A stretch of 64,000 nucleotides of DNA from Arcicella rosea (GCF_014204325.1 NZ_JACHKT010000009.1:109037-173036), one strand, 5' to 3'; positions 18,372 through 27,556 are shown, numbered from the stretch's first letter. Program-made: numbers and translations. Notes: generated by a model not told the origin, from the letters alone.

Positions 18372-19262
18372 ATGAATTTTAATGAACCAATGCTAAGGGA
18401 TGGAGCCTTACGAGGAAAAACAATTATTGTGACAGGTGGCGGAACTGGCTTGGGGCGTTCGATGTCAAAATATTTTTTAGAGTTAGGTGCCAACGTTGTA
18501 ATTGCTTCAAGAAAAAAAGCAGTTTTGGACGAAACGGCTGCTGAACTCATGGTAGAAACAGGAGGGAAAGTATTGGCAATTGCCTGCGATGCTAGAAATT
18601 ATGATGAAGTTGAAAATGTACTGAAAAGTTCGGTAGAGTATTTTGGTGCTGTGCATGGTTTGGTGAATAATGCCGCAGGTAATTTTATTAGCCCTACCGA
18701 AAAACTATCACATAAAGCTTTTGATATTGTTGTTGATATTGTGCTAAAAGGCTCTTATAATTTTAGTTTAGCCGTCGGGAAATATTGGATTGAACAGAAA
18801 ATCAAAGGAACAGTAATGTCTATTGTTACTACTTATGCTTGGACGGGTTCGGCTTATGTTGTGCCTTCGGCAACGGCAAAAGCTGGGGTTTTGGCGTTGA
18901 CACGCTCTTTGGCAGTAGAGTGGGGTGCGAAGTATGGAATTCGCTTCAATGCCATTGCACCCGGGCCATTTCCAACACAAGGAGCTTGGGAAAGACTTTT
19001 TCCAGCAGAAGCAATGGGAGAGGAGTTGGCAAGTAAATTAGCACCAGAAAATAGAATTCCACTCAAAAGAGTAGGGGAACATCAAGAGTTAGCCAATTTA
19101 GCAGCCTACTTAATGTCAGAATTTTCGGCTTATATAAACGGCGAAGTAATTACAATTGATGGCGGAGAATGGCTAATGGGAGCAGGTGAATTTTCAGATT
19201 TAAACGAAGTTTCAGAAGAAAAATGGGTAGCTATTGCAAAGGCTGTCCGTGGGAAGAAATAA
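18372..19262 (+). CDS. SDR-family oxidoreductase, 2,4-dienoyl-CoA reductase-like
   Basis: A 296-residue short-chain dehydrogenase/reductase. The NAD(P)-binding loop is IVTGGGTGLGRSMSKYF (about residues 20-36), with the dinucleotide-discriminating VVIASRK that favours NADPH, and NNAAGNFISPTE (about 100-112). The active-site region is YAWTGSAYVVPSATAKAGVLAL with Lys in TAKAG, and the classical Tyr is replaced in this spacing by a Ser/Ala context, as in the peroxisomal-type DECR group. NAIAPGPFPTQGA and INGEVITIDGGEWL complete the fold. It probably acts on unsaturated acyl-CoA in beta-oxidation. Single-gene unit followed by repeats. Confidence 0.85.
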   Translation: MNFNEPMLRDGALRGKTIIVTGGGTGLGRSMSKYFLELGANVVIASRKKAVLDETAAELMVETGGKVLAIACDARNYDEVENVLKSSVEYFGAVHGLVNNAAGNFISPTEKLSHKAFDIVVDIVLKGSYNFSLAVGKYWIEQKIKGTVMSIVTTYAWTGSAYVVPSATAKAGVLALTRSLAVEWGAKYGIRFNAIAPGPFPTQGAWERLFPAEAMGEELASKLAPENRIPLKRVGEHQELANLAAYLMSEFSAYINGEVITIDGGEWLMGAGEFSDLNEVSEEKWVAIAKAVRGKK

Positions 19263-19317
19263 TAGGGTTTATGAGTTAAAAGTTTATGAGTCAAAACTGC
19301 ATTTGTTTTCTCATAAA

Positions 19318-19465
19318 CCGTGGCTGGTCAAAGTTTAAAACTTTGAATTACAAATACGCTTGCAGTCTCAGACTGCATTTTATTTATCGTTCCAAGTCTT
19401 TTTTGACTTGGAACAGCAAGCCCACAGACATAGCTTTGCTTAACACTTGAACCAGTTAGTGTTTT
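19318..19465. repeat. Cluster of small palindromes (REP-like)
   Basis: This gap carries CCGTGGCTGGTC, the same core as the nested palindromes at 23055-23465. It is followed by hairpins TCAAAGTTT/AAACTTTGA, TGCAGTCTCAGACTGCA and GTTCCAAGTC/GACTTGGAAC, then GCTTTGCTTAACAC and TGAACCA, which recur near 23150-23175. No gene is present. Confidence 0.6.
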
Positions 19466-19473
19466 ACACATTT

Positions 19474-20046
19474 TTATTCCACAATATCTTCAAATGTCAA
19501 CTCATTATCAACTTTGCTTATTGAAATTCTTCTAAAAGTTGGAGCATATCCTTGTTTTCCACTTGGCTTAAAATAAGCCTTATTAAAAGTATTCTCTGTT
19601 TCATAGTTTTGAGTTACTTTAGGTCCAAAGTATCTATTCTCTGATAAATAAAGGGGCAAAGATTTACTTGAACTTTTTTCTATTTTAAAGTTCTTAGCAC
19701 TCTTTATTTGCAAAATCATTTTTTGCTTGTCGCTTTCAGAAATTTTTAAACTAAAAGTATGGTAATAATCACCAATCCCTGACATAGATTTATTTCCAAG
19801 TAATTCAAAATCCTCTGTTAGTGTCAAACCTTGTTCTTCCACTAATTCTTTAGCATTATTTTTTGTAAAAAATAGGTCTTCAAATACTAAATAAAAACCT
19901 GCTGAAAATACCATACAACCGAAAATTACGGCGAGGTATTTCGCTATCTTGGGATAACCAAGCTTTTTAGGAAGGGAATAAAATAAAAGTCCTATTCCAA
20001 TTAAGACTACTATTATAACCAATAAAACCAATATAAAATATTCCAT
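19474..20046 (-). CDS. Uncharacterised membrane protein
   Basis: A 190-residue protein not recognised as any named family. Two hydrophobic helices are visible: YFILVLLVIIVVLIGIGLLF (residues 3-22) and KYLAVIFGCMVFSAGFYLVF (about 36-56). A mainly polar C-terminal domain of about 130 residues follows, containing SGIGDYYHTFSLKI and a lysine-rich middle. It lies 72 bases downstream of the restriction-modification gene on the same strand, so the two could be co-transcribed, but nothing in the sequence ties their functions. Confidence 0.6.
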   Translation of the reverse strand: MEYFILVLLVIIVVLIGIGLLFYSLPKKLGYPKIAKYLAVIFGCMVFSAGFYLVFEDLFFTKNNAKELVEEQGLTLTEDFELLGNKSMSGIGDYYHTFSLKISESDKQKMILQIKSAKNFKIEKSSSKSLPLYLSENRYFGPKVTQNYETENTFNKAYFKPSGKQGYAPTFRRISISKVDNELTFEDIVE

Positions 20047-20118
20047 GTGAAGTATTAATGCTTAATAATGAGTGCTTTACATCCAAATCTGTTCTCCCAA
20101 CCAGCCTCAATAAAGTAT

Positions 20119-22869
20119 TTATTTTATCTTTTTTGTTTTCTTAACTTTTTCTACCGTAAAAAGGTCTGCGGTATATTTTTCGTATAATTCAAACAAAAAT
20201 ACCATTCTGTTGGCTTCGCTTGTAAAGGCTTGTGGGCGATATGCCAAATCTACTGCTTTGTCTAATTCGTTGTGTGCTTTTACCAATACTGGGGGCATCG
20301 TCAGAGGGTCGTAAAGGTCGGCAAGTGAACTATCTGGAAATTGTAACCTTGCATCCAATATTTTTTGGGCGGCTGTTTCTATGGCTTTTACTTGTTTTTC
20401 GTTTGGATTTTCGGGAAATGGAAATGTATTGTAAGTATATAAAGCAGAATATCTAAAATCACTTTTTAATCTTCCACAAGTATATCTAACCCATGTCATG
20501 TGTATTTGTGATGTTAAAACTCCAAATTCATAAAGTGACCCATTTGGAACAATTTGAAGGTCATTACTCGCAATAATATTTGACTCTAAATAGCCTATTG
20601 GAATGTACTTCCTATTCTCCGATGATGTTCGTGGTATCGCAATATAAAAACCTTTGTTAGGTTGTCTGTCTTCTGTAAATAATGTAGGTGTTTCAGCTTT
20701 TCTCTGAGTTGGAACTTTTGTGCTTTTAAGACGCATTTCTTTTACTAAACTTACACGTCTCATTATTTCTGGCATAGCTTTCAACTCATTAGGAGTACAA
20801 TCTTTAAGCCATAAACAGTAACGAGTTTCATCATTTAAAAAACCATCAGCACCCAAATATTTTATTATCCATTTACTACATGATGAGTCTTTTTGCTCCA
20901 TCAAATCTTTTTCTTCTTTGGATAATATTAAATTTCCACCATCAGCAGGGATACTTCCATTAACAAGTTTATTAATTTGCCCTAAAGGAAATGAGCGACC
21001 AGTAATTAATAAATCCTTTGCATCCACCAAATAAGGATTAATGTTTTTAGCTTTTAGCTCGTGGGCTTCGCCTTTAATATCTTCGTATTCAAAAATACTT
21101 TTATTAGAAGTATCGAAATTAGCAAAACCTACAATTACACAAAAAACGGCTGCATTTCCTTTGGCTTCGTTACTCCATTTAAAAGTTCGATGAGCAAAAT
21201 GGATTTTGATTTTATACTTGTTCAACATTTGCCCCCACAGAATACTTGTTTGCTCGCCTTGAACAATTGAGTTGGTGGAAACAAAAGCTACTTTAATAGT
21301 TGTGTTTTGAATGTACTTTGCTGATTTGATGTACCAACCCGTCACATAGTCTAAAACTCCGCTTCCGTCAATATTATCAAATTGTTTAACAATTTGGTCA
21401 CGTTGATTTTGCTTCATAATCTTAGACCCAATAAAAGGCGGATTTCCGATGATGTATGAAAGTTCATTTTTAGACACAACATTTTCCCAATCGGTTTCTA
21501 AAGCGTCTGCATGAACAATCTTAGCAGATTTCTTTAAGGGCAAACGCACAAAGTATTGTCCAAACTCAGCACTTACCAACATATTCATTTGGTGGTCTAT
21601 CAGCCACATGGCTACTTCGGCTATTCGAGCAGGAAATTCTTCGTATTCGATGCCACTGAATTGGTCAACGTCTATCCACAAGATTTGACTAATATCCAAA
21701 AAGGTTTGACCCGATTTGTTGAGTGCCTTCAATACTTCAAATTCTAATAGTCGTAACTCCCGATAAGTAATCACCAAAAAGTTGCCACAACCACAAGCAG
21801 GGTCAAGAAATTTGAGCGTACTAAGTTTTTTATGAAATTCAGGTAGTTTGTTTTTGTTGTCTTTTATATTTTCAAACTCTTTCCAAAGGTCGTCTAAAAA
21901 GAGCGGTTTAATGAGTTTGAAAATATTAGTTTCGCTGGTGTAATGAGCCCCCAAGTTTCTACGCTCTTTGGGATTCATTACGCTTTGGAACATTGAACCG
22001 AAAATGGCAGGCGAAATTTTACTCCAATCTATATAACAACAATTCAACAAAGCTTGTCGCATGGCACTGTCGAAACTTGCCATTGGTAAGATTTCTTCAA
22101 ATAATTTTCCATTTACATACGGAAAATCAGCAAGTTGCTCATCAAGGTTTTTAAAACGTTTGTCTTTGGGCGTATTCAGTACTTGAAAAACTTCTTGCAA
22201 TTTGGCTGCAAGGTCGCTACCATCAATATTGGTGCGTTGTTCGATATAATCTTGTAACTGTTGTTTATTGAAAATGGTAGTGTCTTCGGCAAATAAGCAA
22301 AATAAAATACGGACTAAATATACCTCAAGCACGTGTCCAGTATAGCCAATTTCCTCTAATCTATCGTGAAGTTTACCCATCAACTCAGCAGCTTTGATGT
22401 TGGCAGGGTCTTGTTCTTTATAAATTTTCTTTTGATAACCCAGCAAGTAGCCAAAGTGCTGAACATTTTGAACAAGTTCATCCAGTCTGAACTCTATCGT
22501 TTTCTCTTCTTCGAGGTCGTATAATCTGAAATGTTCAAAATCAGAAATCAGAATGTATTTTGGTAATTCGTGGTCTTTGAGTCCGTGTAAATAATCCTTT
22601 GCTTGTTGATAGGCTTTGTCGAGGTTTTTGCCTCTGCTTTTCATTTCAATCAAAATCGTTCCTTTCCAAAGCAAGTCGATGTAGCCGTCTTTATCGTTCA
22701 ATTTTTTTACTCTATGTTCAAAACTTGAAACCCTTTTACTGCTTATACCAAAGACGTTAAAAAACTCAACTAAAAAAGGTTTTGCATCTGCTTCTTCATT
22801 GGCAGTATCAGCCCATTCTTTCGAGAATTTTAATGCTCGGTCTTTTATTTCATTCCAACTTAGTGCCAT
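20119..22869 (-). CDS. MmeI-like (type IIL) fused restriction-modification enzyme
   Basis: A 916-residue protein, the length typical of MmeI-type enzymes that combine cutting, methylation and recognition in one chain. The N-terminal nuclease core is DGYIDLLWKGTILIEMKSRG (about residues 57-76, D-x-n-E-x-K). A helical connector follows; the adenine-methyltransferase motifs are LDPACGCGNFLVITYRELR (SAM binding, about 355) and IIGNPPFIGSK (catalytic NPPF, about 475). The C-terminal about 300 residues should be the target recognition domain. No separate methylase, nuclease or specificity subunit is nearby, as expected. All key residues look intact. The DNA sequence recognised cannot be read by eye. 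Flanked on both sides by palindromic repeats. Confidence 0.9.
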   Translation of the reverse strand: MALSWNEIKDRALKFSKEWADTANEEADAKPFLVEFFNVFGISSKRVSSFEHRVKKLNDKDGYIDLLWKGTILIEMKSRGKNLDKAYQQAKDYLHGLKDHELPKYILISDFEHFRLYDLEEEKTIEFRLDELVQNVQHFGYLLGYQKKIYKEQDPANIKAAELMGKLHDRLEEIGYTGHVLEVYLVRILFCLFAEDTTIFNKQQLQDYIEQRTNIDGSDLAAKLQEVFQVLNTPKDKRFKNLDEQLADFPYVNGKLFEEILPMASFDSAMRQALLNCCYIDWSKISPAIFGSMFQSVMNPKERRNLGAHYTSETNIFKLIKPLFLDDLWKEFENIKDNKNKLPEFHKKLSTLKFLDPACGCGNFLVITYRELRLLEFEVLKALNKSGQTFLDISQILWIDVDQFSGIEYEEFPARIAEVAMWLIDHQMNMLVSAEFGQYFVRLPLKKSAKIVHADALETDWENVVSKNELSYIIGNPPFIGSKIMKQNQRDQIVKQFDNIDGSGVLDYVTGWYIKSAKYIQNTTIKVAFVSTNSIVQGEQTSILWGQMLNKYKIKIHFAHRTFKWSNEAKGNAAVFCVIVGFANFDTSNKSIFEYEDIKGEAHELKAKNINPYLVDAKDLLITGRSFPLGQINKLVNGSIPADGGNLILSKEEKDLMEQKDSSCSKWIIKYLGADGFLNDETRYCLWLKDCTPNELKAMPEIMRRVSLVKEMRLKSTKVPTQRKAETPTLFTEDRQPNKGFYIAIPRTSSENRKYIPIGYLESNIIASNDLQIVPNGSLYEFGVLTSQIHMTWVRYTCGRLKSDFRYSALYTYNTFPFPENPNEKQVKAIETAAQKILDARLQFPDSSLADLYDPLTMPPVLVKAHNELDKAVDLAYRPQAFTSEANRMVFLFELYEKYTADLFTVEKVKKTKKIK

Positions 22870-23054
22870 ACTTATTTTATCAGTTTATTCTTTTCCGCTG
22901 TTTTACACTTGCAAAGTGCAGAACAATATTGTAGTAATTATTATAATGTTGGGGGAGATGATTTTCAATGTTCTAAAGTAAGTAAGAATTATGAAAAATG
23001 AGTGTTGGAATATGAATTTGTTTCTGTGAGAGTTCGGGCTTTCGCCTTTTTCCC

Positions 23055-23465
23055 CCGTGGCTGGTCTCCCGACCAGTCCACATTTACTGGTTCAAGCCTG
23101 AGGCTTGGAACTATTTCTTTTCAAACTGAAATGATTTATAAGTCCAAGTGACGCTTTGCTTAACACCTGAACCATTGATGGACTGGTCTCCTGACCAGTC
23201 CTCATTGCCACGGAAACAAATGTGGACTGGTCGGGAGACCAGCCACGGAGAAGTGTTATGCCGAATTAAAATAGCAGAGAAAAAAAATGAATTATGATTA
23301 AGACAATTTGCATTATCTTAATTCATAATTTAAAACTCATATCTCACTAAAACTTTACTACCTCAATTCATAATTCATAATTAAAATCTTTTTCCGTGGC
23401 TGGTCTCCTGACCAGTCCACATTGCCACGGAAACAAATGTGGACTGGTCGGGAGACCAGCCACGG
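23055..23465. repeat. Nested palindromic repeats built on CCGTGGCTGGTCTCC
   Basis: The core CCGTGGCTGGTCTCC, followed by CGACCAG, occurs singly at 23055-23085, and as long inverted pairs at 23179-23247 and 23394-23465. In the last, 30-base arms (23394-23423 and 23436-23465) pair apart from one G-T position, and each arm is itself a palindrome around CTGGTC/GACCAG. The intervals between copies (23086-23178 and 23248-23393) are AT-rich and show no gene. With 22870-23054 this makes a 637-base gap without coding sequence between the restriction-modification gene and the next one. Confidence 0.8.
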
Positions 23466-23506
23466 AAAAAACACTAAACTCATAAACCTTTAACTCATAA
23501 GCTCTA

Positions 23507-24412
23507 TTAAAACTTCACTTTCTTAATCCATTCCAAATCATATTTCATAGATTCTAGCGGAGTATGTCCTTGATAAGATTCTTGTTCGATGATGTACTCG
23601 GTTGTTCCAGCCGTTTTAGCCGCTTCTTTTAATACTTCAGCTACGTTCATTATTCCTTTGCCAAGCATTGAGCTTTCCCAAGGTTCGTGTTCGCCTTTTA
23701 CTTCATCTTTCACGTGCATCAATTCAAAACGACCGGGATATTGTTTCAACAATTCCATCGGACGACCGCCACCGCCGTACATATTACCAATATCTAATTG
23801 CTGGCAAACCAATTTAGGGTCGGTGTATTGCATGATGATGTCGTAAACTTTTACGCTTGTCAGACGAAGACTAAATTCAAAATCATGGTTATGATAGCCA
23901 AATTTCACACCTGATTTCAAAGAAAGTTCACCTGCTTTGTTGAAAACATCCATAAAACGTTTGCAATCTTCAAAATTTCTTCGGAGACTAATATCCAACC
24001 ACGGACTGATTAAATACTTTTGTCCAAGAATGGCAGCATCTTCAACGGTTTGTTTCCAAGAATCCGTAAAATCTTGCTTAGTAGCATCCCAGTCTTCCCC
24101 TTTCATCACCACGTGACCACTTCGCATCGAAAGCCCCAAATCATCAATGATTTTACGAAACTCTTTTGGCTCGTAACCATAAAATTTGTGGTTGATATAA
24201 TTGGCATGTTCTACATTTTTATAGCCCATTTCGGCAACCGCTTTTAGCGTAGCCAAAGGGTCTTTCTTCATGTCGTCACGGACAGAATATAATTGTAAGC
24301 CAATATTTTTTTGAGAAGATTTACTTGCCCAAAGAGCATCAGGAATCAGTAGTGCAGTTCCAGCCAAAGCAGTAGCTTGGAGAAATTTGCGTCGAGAATT
24401 GTTGTGGTTCAT
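23507..24412 (-). CDS. Sugar phosphate isomerase/epimerase-like TIM-barrel protein, Tat-exported
   Basis: From the ATG at 24412 the protein has 301 residues. It opens with a twin-arginine signal NNSRRKFLQATALAGTALLI ending near LWA, so export through the Tat system is likely. The body is an AP endonuclease 2/xylose isomerase-like barrel: NIGLQLYSVRDDMKKDPLAT, VAEMGYKNVEHANY, KFGYHNHDFEF (metal ligands), QLDIGNMYGGGG, LMHVKDE and final YIIEQES. Substrate unknown. A TTG seven codons upstream is less likely than the ATG that places the RR motif near the N-terminus. Codon usage is ordinary. Confidence 0.88.
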   Translation of the reverse strand: MNHNNSRRKFLQATALAGTALLIPDALWASKSSQKNIGLQLYSVRDDMKKDPLATLKAVAEMGYKNVEHANYINHKFYGYEPKEFRKIIDDLGLSMRSGHVVMKGEDWDATKQDFTDSWKQTVEDAAILGQKYLISPWLDISLRRNFEDCKRFMDVFNKAGELSLKSGVKFGYHNHDFEFSLRLTSVKVYDIIMQYTDPKLVCQQLDIGNMYGGGGRPMELLKQYPGRFELMHVKDEVKGEHEPWESSMLGKGIMNVAEVLKEAAKTAGTTEYIIEQESYQGHTPLESMKYDLEWIKKVKF

Positions 24413-24481
24413 TGTTGATATTTTTTTCAACAATATAAAAACTTTGGGTAGAAAAAGTGTCTTTACTTGGAGGCATTATAT

Positions 24482-25267
24482 TTATTTTCCAAAGAATCTT
24501 CGGATTGAATTGGGAATCTCTTTATGCCATTCGCTTGGCTCAACATGAAAAGCATGAAACTGATTTTGAGGAGTTTCACCCTCAAAAGGAAATACGATAA
24601 AAGTAGTAAGCGTTTCGTCGAAATTGTAATGCCATCCTTTTTTCTCGTCAAAATTTGGGATGGCAGTATGGAGTAATTCTTGTGCTTTTTGATCAGAACA
24701 GAGAAGTTGAGAAACCTTTTCTTTGGACTTTGGTGGGTTTGCTTTTACTTTGTCGTTCCCGTGTTTGTTAGAAAAATTATAATTTTTGACATTACTACTT
24801 TTTACAATCCAATTTTGTAATTCAATAATTTCTGAGGTAGCATGTATTGTTACTCGTTCAAATTCTGAATTAGATTTGACCCAAAGAAAAACGTTGCTAT
24901 AAGAAGAAAAAGATATAAGTAGTTGTTTCTGAAAAGCTTGTACAGAAGCCAGCGATTTATTTTTAATAGGATTTAAACTGGTATTTTCTTGAGCAAAACA
25001 TATCTCAAAAATATGATTTTGATTATTTAATGATATGGCATCTTGTAAGATGATTTCAAGTTGATTACCAACAGATGAGGTAAAGTTTGTATCTAAATCT
25101 TCACAATTATTTTTGAACTCATAAAGCTGGGTAAAGCTGTAATATACATTAGCTCTGTGTATATAGGCTAAATTTATGAGTTCATACAACTCTGACAGAT
25201 AGGTTTCTCTATCTTCAACATATTTTTCCCAATCTAAGTCTATATAAAAGTGTAAATCTTGATACAT
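24482..25267 (-). CDS. Unrecognised third protein of the DUF262/DUF3696 operon
   Basis: A 261-residue soluble protein not assigned to any family here. The N-terminal half starts DLHFYIDLDWEKYVEDRETY and contains acidic and aromatic residues with SFTQLYEFKNNC. A polar linker (about 165-195, KANPPKSKEK) leads to a compact C-terminal domain rich in aromatic and histidine residues: AQELLHTAIPNF, GWHYNFDETLTTFIVFPFEG and FHAFHVEPSEWHKEIPNSIRRFF. It starts 2 bases after the ATPase stop codon, so it is almost certainly co-translated with it. As the only variable-looking member of the operon it is the likely effector or target-sensing subunit; this is inference. Confidence 0.75.
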   Translation of the reverse strand: MYQDLHFYIDLDWEKYVEDRETYLSELYELINLAYIHRANVYYSFTQLYEFKNNCEDLDTNFTSSVGNQLEIILQDAISLNNQNHIFEICFAQENTSLNPIKNKSLASVQAFQKQLLISFSSYSNVFLWVKSNSEFERVTIHATSEIIELQNWIVKSSNVKNYNFSNKHGNDKVKANPPKSKEKVSQLLCSDQKAQELLHTAIPNFDEKKGWHYNFDETLTTFIVFPFEGETPQNQFHAFHVEPSEWHKEIPNSIRRFFGK

Positions 25268-25269
25268 AG

Positions 25270-26418
25270 TTAAAAACCCATTAAATATTTTCTATCAAGT
25301 GTAAATTGGTCAAAGAAGCCTTTTGGGGTATAACGTACTTTTCCGCCTTCTTCTATATTTATTTTTGTTGCTTTTGTACAATGCTCCGTTTCGTCCCTAT
25401 CAAAATGATAAATACTCACATGGTCTTTGAATATTCCTTTTTCTCTTTCCTCAAACCTTTTACACTGCACTAAAATTCCATTGATAACATGGTCGCTATG
25501 TGTTTCAATAATAATCTGAATACCAGCTTCAGCAGCCAGGCATATTAGTTCCGTCAATTTTGCAATACCATTCGGATGTAAATGAGCTTCTGGGTTTTCA
25601 ATGATAATGAGAGCATCCTTTTCAGCTGAGAGAATAGCTACTAAAATAGGCATTACATAACTTAACCCAAAACCTACGTTCGTTGCTTCAAAATTTTTAG
25701 TTTTGCTTGTTTTACTTTTTGTTGTATCAAACGAATATTTTAAAATATACCCCAATTTTCCAGAATCTAATATATCTATGTTGATTCCATCACAGATTTC
25801 TTTTTCCCAAGCTATTACTTGTGAAAATAAATCATTGTATAATGGATTTATATTTTTACGAATTCCTTCAAGCACTACTTTGTTTCTATATCTATCTAAA
25901 AAATGAACAAAATATTCTGCATTTCCGTCAATATCAGATATTTGTTTATAAATATCAATAATCTTATCTCCTTTCGGATACTGATTTTGTGGACCTAAAC
26001 GATAAGCACTTAAATATTGAAAGTTAGTATTGAATAAACTTTCTTTGATAAAATCAGGTGGATATTGAGATATACTTTGATTCAATTTAATGAAAGATTT
26101 TACTTTTTCATCTTCAGTATTAGCTTCATAAGTAAAGTGGTAATTATTACCACTTATTACTAAGCTTATGCTAAATCCATCAAAATCACCAAATTCGTAT
26201 ATTGCATCAGAAGCAGTTCCAATTTTGACTGAGTTAGATTGGAAATCAAGAATGTCAAAGGATTTATCCTTTAAATAAGCTTCACGCAAAAGCAATAAAA
26301 GCTGAGTTGAAGATGATTTTCCAACTCCATTTATGCCACATAAAACACTAAGATTTCCTAATTGAAGTTGTGTTGTTTTATGAGATTTAAAATTTTGTAT
26401 TTCAATTTTTTCAATCAT
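25270..26418 (-). CDS. DUF3696-type AAA/ABC ATPase
   Basis: A 382-residue SMC/Rad50-like ATPase without long coiled coil. The N-terminus IEKIEIQNFKSHKTTQLQLG and Walker A LCGINGVGKSSSTQLLLLL (about residues 25-45) are followed near residue 275 by Walker B DALIIIENPEAHLHPNGIAK and the histidine switch IIIETHSDHVINGILVQ. The last 30 residues match the DUF3696 ending (GGKVRYTPKGFFDQFTLD). Such ATPases recur beside DUF262 proteins and nucleases in accessory loci. Its start overlaps the DUF262 stop by 8 bases, and the third gene follows after 2 bases, so the three form one translationally coupled unit. Confidence 0.88.
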   Translation of the reverse strand: MIEKIEIQNFKSHKTTQLQLGNLSVLCGINGVGKSSSTQLLLLLREAYLKDKSFDILDFQSNSVKIGTASDAIYEFGDFDGFSISLVISGNNYHFTYEANTEDEKVKSFIKLNQSISQYPPDFIKESLFNTNFQYLSAYRLGPQNQYPKGDKIIDIYKQISDIDGNAEYFVHFLDRYRNKVVLEGIRKNINPLYNDLFSQVIAWEKEICDGINIDILDSGKLGYILKYSFDTTKSKTSKTKNFEATNVGFGLSYVMPILVAILSAEKDALIIIENPEAHLHPNGIAKLTELICLAAEAGIQIIIETHSDHVINGILVQCKRFEEREKGIFKDHVSIYHFDRDETEHCTKATKINIEEGGKVRYTPKGFFDQFTLDRKYLMGF

Positions 26419-27556
26419 TTAAAAAATTGTAAAGTAAAGTTTGAAATTCTCTATTTCTATTAATAACACTATCCTTTGTAGCTGTACCTGTTGTAATAGC
26501 ATTCCAAAATTTTGTATTTGTTTTTTGAAATTCTATAAAAGTATTAGCAAATGCTTCTTTCCTCAGAATTAATTTTTCTATGTTATCTTCAGTTAGTTTT
26601 GAAAATGACACACCTAATACTTCAAAAATTGGCTTATTGATAGGCTTTCTAGTATCCAGAACGTTTTGTCTTTTTCTAAAGGAGTCTTTATTGAAGATAT
26701 GATATGCGAGTCTCATTGCCTTTATAAAATCATATCTTATGTGATTTTGTTCATTAATATTATTTGGAATTTTTTTAGTCCCCATTGTTATGAATCTATC
26801 CATATCAGGTTCATAATCGTTGAAATCAATTAAGTAGAAAGCCACAAATCTTGAAATAAAATCTAAATCTTCTTGTCTTCTAGATTTAACAGAACCATCA
26901 GTAGCGATTTTAAAGTATCTTCCAGCTTCAGATTGTTCTGTGATTAGTGATTCCAAAAAATCAACTCTATAACCTTGGAAAAGTGCTGTTCTAATTTCTT
27001 GTGCTTTCAGAGGAACATCCCCCTGATTTATTCTGCTGAAAATAGTATATTTTACCTCGTCAGGAGTACCTTTTCCAATCAAATTGATTGTTACTTGATT
27101 TGAATTAATCCTTCTTTTTATATCCTTGGGTAACTCCTGCCAAGTTTTGCCGTTATAATCTTGTAGGAATTCTAAGTTTTGGAGTTTCAAACATTCTTTA
27201 TTATTTCCAACGTCACCTTTCCCAATTATAAAATGTTCAAGAGTACTCATTCTTTGTAATCCATCAACGACATACCATTTTTTATCATCACCTTCGTCAA
27301 AGTAAAATAATGGTATGGGTAAATCCAGCATCAACGATTCAATGAAACGGCTTTTTTTAGTTTCGCTCCATAAATTAGGTAGTCGTTGATATTTGGGTAT
27401 TAAAATTTGTTCATCTTCAAGTAATTCAACCAGTTGTCCTATATTTCTTGGTATAATTTTTATATTGATTTGAGAAGGGTCAAAAGGAACTTCTATTCTT
27501 ATATTCTCATTCCCAACTTCTTCTTCTATATCATCAATTTGCTCGTTTTCTCCCAT
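26411..27556 (-). CDS. DUF262 (ParB/Srx-like) protein without HNH domain
   Basis: A 381-residue protein and first gene of the three-gene operon. The DUF262 fold shows ILIPKYQRLPNLWSETKKSR (about residue 50), IESLMLDLPIPLFYF, and the nucleotide-binding motif WYVVDGLQRMST (about 95), a variant of DGQQR with Leu for the first Gln. FSRINQGDVPLKAQEIRTAL follows at about 170. The C-terminal half is helical and ends without the DUF1524 HNH nuclease that GmrSD- or SspE-type proteins carry. It is probably an NTP-binding or DNA-sensing component. The region upstream (27557-27631) is only 75 bases and separates it from cca on the same strand. Confidence 0.88.
   Translation of the reverse strand: MGENEQIDDIEEEVGNENIRIEVPFDPSQINIKIIPRNIGQLVELLEDEQILIPKYQRLPNLWSETKKSRFIESLMLDLPIPLFYFDEGDDKKWYVVDGLQRMSTLEHFIIGKGDVGNNKECLKLQNLEFLQDYNGKTWQELPKDIKRRINSNQVTINLIGKGTPDEVKYTIFSRINQGDVPLKAQEIRTALFQGYRVDFLESLITEQSEAGRYFKIATDGSVKSRRQEDLDFISRFVAFYLIDFNDYEPDMDRFITMGTKKIPNNINEQNHIRYDFIKAMRLAYHIFNKDSFRKRQNVLDTRKPINKPIFEVLGVSFSKLTEDNIEKLILRKEAFANTFIEFQKTNTKFWNAITTGTATKDSVINRNREFQTLLYNFLND

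Noticed and set aside
20119..22869. Type I restriction methylase subunit
   Set aside because: No separate specificity or motor subunit is nearby, and the N-terminal nuclease plus methylase in one 916-residue chain fits the MmeI type.
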